This document shows, piece after piece, positions 59,910 to 64,000 of a stretch of DNA of 64,000 bases (position 1 is its first letter; each line of letters begins with the position of its first letter). Location of the stretch: assembly GCA_963780345.1 (NCBI GenBank), contig CAWABU010000006.1, forward strand, positions 806,001-870,000, written 5' to 3'. Under the pieces are notes generated by a model, which saw only the letters and a program-made list of their open reading frames with translations, did not search any database and had not been told where the DNA came from. Position numbers and translations under genes: made by a program. Source of the DNA: PALSA-693 sp963780345. GTDB lineage: Bacteria > Actinomycetota > Acidimicrobiia > Acidimicrobiales > Palsa-688.

Positions 59910-60671
59910 ATGAAGCTGGCGCTGGACCATTCGCTCCGCGGTGAGCGTCTGCCGGAACGAAGGCGGTGGAGGCGGCCGCGGTTGACCTGGCCGCCGCATC
60001 CTGTGGACTGGCGTCAGATGGTCCGCTCGCTCCGACAGCGGAACTACCGGCTGTACTTCTTCGGCCAGCTGGTCTCGGTGGCCGGAACCTGGATGCAAAC
60101 GGTCGCCCAATCGTTTTTGGTGCTGCGGCTGACCGGCAGCGGGACCGCCCTCGGGCTGGCGACCGCGGCCCGCTTCCTGCCCATGTTCATCGCCAGTCCG
60201 CTGGGCGGGTTGATGGCGGACCGGCTCGACAAACGCCGGGTCCTGTACGTCACCCAGACGCTGCAGGGCCTCCTCGCCGCCATGTTTGCCATCTTGATCG
60301 CCACTGGCACCATTGAGATGTGGATGGTCTACCTGCTGGCGCTGGCGCTGGGCTGCGTCAACGTGTTCGACAATCCCGCCCGGCAAAGCTTCATCGCTGA
60401 GCTCGTCCCCCCCGAGGAGCTCTCCAACGCCGTCACCTTGAACTCGGTGTCGCTCAACATGGCCCGGGTGTTCGGCGCCGCCCTGGGCGGGATCTTCGTC
60501 GCCGTGCTCGGGCTGGCCACGTGCTTCGCTCTGAACGCAGTGTCTTTTCTGGCTGTCCTGATCTCGCTGGCCCTATGCGCCGCGCCGACCTGCGCCCGAG
60601 CCGGCCAGTCCCGAAGGAAAAGGGACAGGTCCGGGCCGGGCTGCGGTACGTGCGGTCGACGCCCGAGCTGA
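59910..60671 (+). pseudogene. MFS transporter, N-terminal half, frame lost near 60574
   Basis: The frame from ATG 59910 encodes the first half of an MFS exporter (EntS/MFS_3-like): LRQRNYRLYFFGQLVSVAGT (about 42-61), TWMQTVAQSFLVLRLTGSGT, motif A region GGLMADRLDKRRVLYVTQTL, and FDNPARQSFIAELVPPEELS. About six hydrophobic segments are present. At about 60574 the expected sequence moves to another frame (MRRADLRPSRPVPKEKGQVR), so one base seems to be missing in the stretch around ccctatgcgc. After that the frame is Arg/Gly-rich to its stop at 60671. If corrected the protein has about 441 residues. Sequencing error or a real null mutation. Confidence 0.8.
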
Positions 60672-61234
60672 TCGTCCCGCTACTGATGATCGCGGTGATC
60701 GGTACGCTCGCCTGGGAATTCCAGGTGAGCCTGCCCTTGATGGCGCGGGACACCTTTCACCGGGGAGCCGGGGTCTACGGGCTGATGGCATCGGTGATGG
60801 GCGCCGGGGCGGTGGTCGGCGGTCTGCTCACGGCCTCCCGGCCGAATCCCCGGGCCCGGGCCCTGGCGCTAGCGGCCATCGGGTGGGGCATCGCCATCCT
60901 GGCTGCGGCGGGGGCGCCGAGCCTGCCCACGGAGCTGGCCGCGCTGGTGTTCGTCGGCTACGGAAGCATCACGTTCAATGCCATGGCCAAGACCACGCTC
61001 CAGCTGGCCGCGGTTCCCGTCATGCGCGGTCGGGTGATGGCGCTCTGGGCCCTGGCCTGGTTGGGTTCCACCCCGATCGGCGGCCCCATCATCGGCTGGG
61101 TTGGCCAGGACCTGGGCGCCCGGTGGTCGCTGGTCGTCGGCGGCCTGTCCACCGTGCTCATCGGGCTGGCCGCCTGGCCGGCCCTCAAGCGGATCGACGA
61201 GCGGGCCGCGGCCTTGCCGACCAGTCGAGCATAA
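60575..61234 (+). pseudogene. MFS transporter, C-terminal half, second frame
   Basis: 219 residues in a frame one base off from the N-terminal half, beginning at ATG 60575 inside the expected protein. It contains GLRYVRSTPELIVPLLMIAV, then four to six hydrophobic segments (SVMGAGAVVGGLLTA, ALALAAIGWGIAILAAAGA, MALWALAWLGSTPIGGPIIG, LVVGGLSTVLIGLAAW). The two halves join naturally into one 12-segment exporter. Its stop is followed by a perfect hairpin at 61239-61269. Confidence 0.8.
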
Positions 61235-61238
61235 CGAC

Positions 61239-61269
61239 GCCCGGGAGCCCCATGTGGAGGCTCCCGGGC
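61239..61269. terminator. 11-base-stem hairpin, two-way terminator
   Basis: GCCCGGGAGCC (61239-61249) pairs perfectly with GGCTCCCGGGC (61259-61269) around a 9-base loop, between the convergent MFS and substrate-binding-protein genes. No U-run on either side. It starts 4 bases past the MFS stop. Confidence 0.7.
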
Positions 61270-61300
61270 TATCGGCTAGACCAATTGCAACTGCTACTCG

Positions 61301-62686
61301 TTACTCGTAGTTGCTGGCGTTATAGGTGGCCGGCTGCGGGTTCTGGCTGGTCTCGCCGGTGAGCAGTGAAACGAACGGCGTGACCCGAGGGAGGTTCTGC
61401 CCGGTGGGGGTCCACTTGAAGCCGGCGGCCCAGGCTCCGAAGACCCGCGGCCCGAAGGGGTTGGGAATGGGCTTGTTGTACGACTCCGATGGGAACACAC
61501 CCGGCCACCAGTTGGTGAGGTTGTTGAGGTAGTTGAGCTCGTTCTTGGCCGTTACGTTGGGATAGATAGCGTTGGCCGCGTGGATCATCACCTGCAGGTT
61601 TTGCCAGTTGGTGGCGCTCACCGCTTCGAGGTCCGGGGTCTTCGACGAGTTATAGGCCGTCTGGTCATGAACCCACTTCGCCACCACCGGGTTGGATGTG
61701 TCGGTCGGCGGCTCCGACGCCCCCAGCAGCACAATGTGGTCCCCGAGGGCGTTGATCAGCGGGGTTTCGGCGGCGGCCGTTCCCGGGATGGACAGGCAGG
61801 CGGTGCAGATGACGGTCTTCTTGAACTTGCCCTCGTTGGCCAGCGGGACCAGCTCCTTGAGCGCACTGATGGCCTGGACCCCGACCGCAGTCTCCTCGAT
61901 GCAATCCGCGCCCTTATTGGCCGCCTCGTCTACGTAGGGCGCCAGGTCGGGAGCGCCTGACGGCACGGTGACGTTGCCCTTCCAGGCCACGTGGAACCGC
62001 TCGGCGGCCGATTGCTCGGCTTTAGTGAAGTATTGAATGGCCGTGGACGTCGATCCGACCAGCGCCAGCACCGAAGCGACGCTCTTGCATCCGGCCTGGG
62101 CGAGCAGCGCGACGTAGCCACTGGAGACCAGGTCGCTGAAGTCGTTGGTGATGAAGGAGACCGGCGAGGTGTACTCGAGCGGCAGGCCGCCGCCGGTGAA
62201 CACCGGGATGTTCGCGTTCTGCAGGTAGGGAATCCAGGTGTCCTCGCCGGAGTCGTCGGCCATGACCCCGATGACATGATTGGACGCCATCTGCTGTCCA
62301 CACGAGGCGGCGGCGTTGTTGTTGGCCTGCGAGTCGCAGACCACCAGGTCGATCTTATGGCCGTGGATGCCCCCGGCCGCGTTCGCCGCTTTGACCGCGG
62401 AGTCGAAGGCATCGATGTAGGGCTTGTTTGCACCCTGATTTCCGGTTTCGTCGACGATCTCGCCGATCTTGAAGGAGCTACCGCTGGCGGCACCGGAACC
62501 GCTTCCAGTGCTTCCGGTACTTCCCCCCGTGCCGGCACTCCCGGTACTGCCCGCGCTTCCCGTGCTGGCGGTGGTCCCTGTGGAGGAAGAGTGCGAACTC
62601 GAACCACACGCCGCAGCCAGGAGTCCGATGACGCCGACGAGCCCCCAAACGAGGTGATGCCGCCTGCGTGGCCGGATGTTGAGCAT
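61301..62686 (-). CDS. Branched-chain amino acid-type ABC substrate-binding lipoprotein
   Basis: 461 residues from ATG 62686. A lipoprotein signal peptide is clear: RPRRRHHLVWGLVGVIGLLA then AAC, with the lipidated Cys at residue 27 (lipobox LAAAC), followed by a Ser/Thr/Gly-rich linker (28-72). The mature part is a type I periplasmic-binding protein: FKIGEIVDETGNQGANKPYI, AVKAANAAGGIHGHKIDLVV, VIGVMADDSGEDTWIPYLQ, and GADCIEETAVGVQAISALKE. It would bind amino acids, amides or aromatic acids outside the membrane. No permease or ATPase is beside it in the window, so it may work with an unlinked system. Confidence 0.92.
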   Translation of the reverse strand: MLNIRPRRRHHLVWGLVGVIGLLAAACGSSSHSSSTGTTASTGSAGSTGSAGTGGSTGSTGSGSGAASGSSFKIGEIVDETGNQGANKPYIDAFDSAVKAANAAGGIHGHKIDLVVCDSQANNNAAASCGQQMASNHVIGVMADDSGEDTWIPYLQNANIPVFTGGGLPLEYTSPVSFITNDFSDLVSSGYVALLAQAGCKSVASVLALVGSTSTAIQYFTKAEQSAAERFHVAWKGNVTVPSGAPDLAPYVDEAANKGADCIEETAVGVQAISALKELVPLANEGKFKKTVICTACLSIPGTAAAETPLINALGDHIVLLGASEPPTDTSNPVVAKWVHDQTAYNSSKTPDLEAVSATNWQNLQVMIHAANAIYPNVTAKNELNYLNNLTNWWPGVFPSESYNKPIPNPFGPRVFGAWAAGFKWTPTGQNLPRVTPFVSLLTGETSQNPQPATYNASNYE

Positions 62687-62985
62687 TTGCAATGAACCCC
62701 CCATGATGCGTACTGCGGACCACAACCCGGTAACCATGATCGGAAGGGCCGAACGCCAATCCCGTATCACCCATCTGCCCCAGCGGAGACAGCCCCCCCA
62801 GGGCAGGATCAGTGTAACGACAAGACCCGCGGCGGGCAAGGCAGGCATCGACGGTGGCCGTCCGGCGCCCGGCGCTCACCCGGAGCGCGGCCCGGTGCGG
62901 CCCATCACCGGCCATTGCATGACGTCCAGGAGCGATCCCATCCGGAGGATCGCACCATTACTGCGATCGTCAAGAATTGTCTGGA
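62687..62985. other. 299-base intergenic region
   Basis: Lies upstream of the lipoprotein gene and downstream of the small subunit gene, both on the minus strand. It must hold the lipoprotein promoter; an AT-rich patch near 62945-62990 contains two TTGACG-like sites on the minus strand, but no -10 at proper spacing is convincing. No gene or strong dyad was seen. Confidence 0.4.
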
Positions 62986-63495
62986 CTACGTCAACTGGTC
63001 CGCAGCTGAGCTTCCCATCGGCTGCCCGTGCAGACGTTCGGCCGCCAGGCGCACCCCGTCGACGATCGTCTGATACCCGGTGCAGCGGCAGATGTTGCCT
63101 GACAGCGCCTCCCTGATGTCGCTGTCGGTGAGCAGCCGGCCGCTGGCCAGCAGGGCCACCGTGGACATGACAAATCCAGGGGTGCAGAAGCCGCATTGAA
63201 AGCTGTGGCTGTCGAAAAAGGCCTGCTGCACCGGGTGCAACACCGATCCGTCGGCGAGGCCTTCGATGGTAACGACCTCGGACCCGTGGGCCTGGACCGC
63301 CAGCATCAGACACGACCGAACGGCGAGCCCATTGACCAATACCGTGCAGGCCCCGCACACCCCGTGTTCGCAACCAACGTGGGTTCCGGTCAGCGCCAGG
63401 TCGTCGCGCAAAAGGTCGGCCAGCGTGCGGCGAGCCTCGACCCAGGCCTCCCGGGTGCTTCCATTGACCCGGACCTCTATCGGGTGGCGCGTCAT
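62986..63495 (-). CDS. Molybdenum hydroxylase small (2Fe-2S) subunit, CoxS/XdhC-like
   Basis: 169 residues. Two [2Fe-2S] centres: plant-type GCEHGVCGACTVLVNG (about 41-56, with Cys residues at 42, 47 and 50 plus RSCL) and the helical-domain motifs CGFCTPGFV and GNICRCTGY. It carries electrons from the molybdenum centre to FAD. Its ATG overlaps the large subunit stop by four bases (ATGA), so large and small subunits are coupled. The medium (FAD) subunit gene is not in view. This pair is separate from the lone large subunit at 14588-16876. Confidence 0.95.
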   Translation of the reverse strand: MTRHPIEVRVNGSTREAWVEARRTLADLLRDDLALTGTHVGCEHGVCGACTVLVNGLAVRSCLMLAVQAHGSEVVTIEGLADGSVLHPVQQAFFDSHSFQCGFCTPGFVMSTVALLASGRLLTDSDIREALSGNICRCTGYQTIVDGVRLAAERLHGQPMGSSAADQLT

Positions 63496-64000
63496 GGCTC
63501 CGGCTCAACCACCGCGTCAGCCAGGGCGGCGACGATGGTGTCGGGCGAGAGGGGTTGGCTGGTGAGGACCACGCCGAAGGGACTGAGGGCGTCGGCGACG
63601 GCGTTGACCACCGCCGCCGGCGAGGCGATCGCCCCTCCTTCGCCCATGCCCTTCCAGCCGCCCGGGTGACGGGATGGCGTCTGGATGTGCCCGTATTCGA
63701 TAGCCGGCACATCGGCGGCGGTCGGCAGCAGGTAGTCCATCATGGTCGTCGTCAACGGGTTGCCATCCTGGTCGTAGACAAAGTTCTCCAGGAGCACACC
63801 GCCCACGCCCTGAACGACCCCACCGCAGATCTGCCCTTCCACCACCTTCGGGTTGATCATGATGCCGCAATCTTCGCTGACGATGTAACGGAGCAAGGTG
63901 ACCCGCCCGGTTGTGGGGTCGACCTCGCAGGTGCAGGCATGCGTGGCGTTGGACCAGGTGACGCCCTCGGTCGTGAAGCGAGAGGTGATCTCCAGGCCCG
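63492..64000 (-). CDS. Molybdenum hydroxylase large subunit (CoxL-like), partial
   Basis: Only the C-terminal ~169 residues are in the window; the gene continues beyond the right edge. Read on the minus strand it contains LRYIVSEDCGIMINPKVVEG, GGVVQGVGGVLLENFVYDQD, and PGGWKGMGEGGAIASPAAVV with the catalytic Glu in GMGEGG. It would hydroxylate a carbon compound using molybdopterin. The stop overlaps the small subunit start. The active-site loop that tells form I from form II lies outside the window, so the substrate class cannot be judged. Confidence 0.92.
   Translation of the reverse strand, partial: GLEITSRFTTEGVTWSNATHACTCEVDPTTGRVTLLRYIVSEDCGIMINPKVVEGQICGGVVQGVGGVLLENFVYDQDGNPLTTTMMDYLLPTAADVPAIEYGHIQTPSRHPGGWKGMGEGGAIASPAAVVNAVADALSPFGVVLTSQPLSPDTIVAALADAVVEPEP

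Noticed and set aside
1..64000. tRNA, rRNA, CRISPR arrays, transposases, integrases or phage genes
   Set aside because: None found: no cloverleaf with a GTTCGA-type arm in a gene-free stretch, no regularly spaced repeats, no mobile-element protein motifs.

Overview
The window is 64 kb of very GC-rich DNA with tightly packed, mostly short operons, many GTG starts and 4-base ATGA/GTGA gene overlaps. Three LLM-class (luciferase-like, F420- or FMN-dependent) oxidoreductases, a TetR, a MarR and a PadR regulator, a DUF2889 protein, a DUF35 protein and many acyl-CoA enzymes point to an actinomycete-type bacterium. An uncultured soil Acidimicrobiia-like lineage is my best guess, but there is no rRNA or marker gene here to prove it. 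No tRNA, rRNA, CRISPR array, transposase or phage gene was seen.

Layout. 1-6 kb: a partial amidohydrolase, a crotonase, a PHP-domain protein, two small phosphatase-type proteins, a cyclase-family enzyme and an unrecognised protein (family A, copy 1). 6-13 kb: a TetR gene, then a minus-strand run of LimB-like monooxygenase, epoxide hydrolase, CoA ligase and two overlapping acyl-CoA dehydrogenases, which reads like a catabolic pathway for a hydrophobic, possibly terpenoid, substrate. 13-19 kb: alpha/beta hydrolases, an isolated molybdenum hydroxylase large subunit and an aldo/keto reductase. 19-23 kb: a TesB thioesterase, an SCP-x-like thiolase with its DUF35 partner, and a divergent, frameshifted FAS1-like/MaoC dehydratase, again a beta-oxidation or sterol-side-chain type set. 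23-31 kb: more LLM enzymes, a CocE-like hydrolase, an acyl-CoA synthetase, an SMP-30 protein and a phosphoesterase. 31-35 kb: a MarR-MFS efflux operon behind an acyl-CoA dehydrogenase. 35-40 kb: the electron-transfer operon ETF-beta, ETF-alpha, ETF-quinone oxidoreductase, which would take electrons from the many acyl-CoA dehydrogenases, and a crotonase.

40-50 kb: a tyrosine phosphatase, an aldo/keto reductase, DUF2889, two divergent nitroreductases, ornithine carbamoyltransferase, a serine hydrolase, an arginyl-tRNA synthetase and a SirB1-type protein. 50-64 kb: a haloacid-dehalogenase-type enzyme, family A copy 2, a thioesterase, a methyltransferase, a sedolisin protease, a DrrAB-type ABC exporter with divergent PadR regulator, a DUF72 protein, a DyP peroxidase, an MFS exporter broken by a frameshift, a substrate-binding lipoprotein, and a second molybdenum hydroxylase (small plus partial large subunit) running off the right edge.

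The points that most deserve a second look are: a two-copy unknown family with a CxxC motif and low-complexity tails; a DyP peroxidase that carries an encapsulin cargo-loading tail although no encapsulin gene is in the window; a compact PadR control region with three CTAG elements at 15-base steps; an LLM gene whose only well-placed start is ACG; and two otherwise intact genes each broken by one base, which may be assembly errors.
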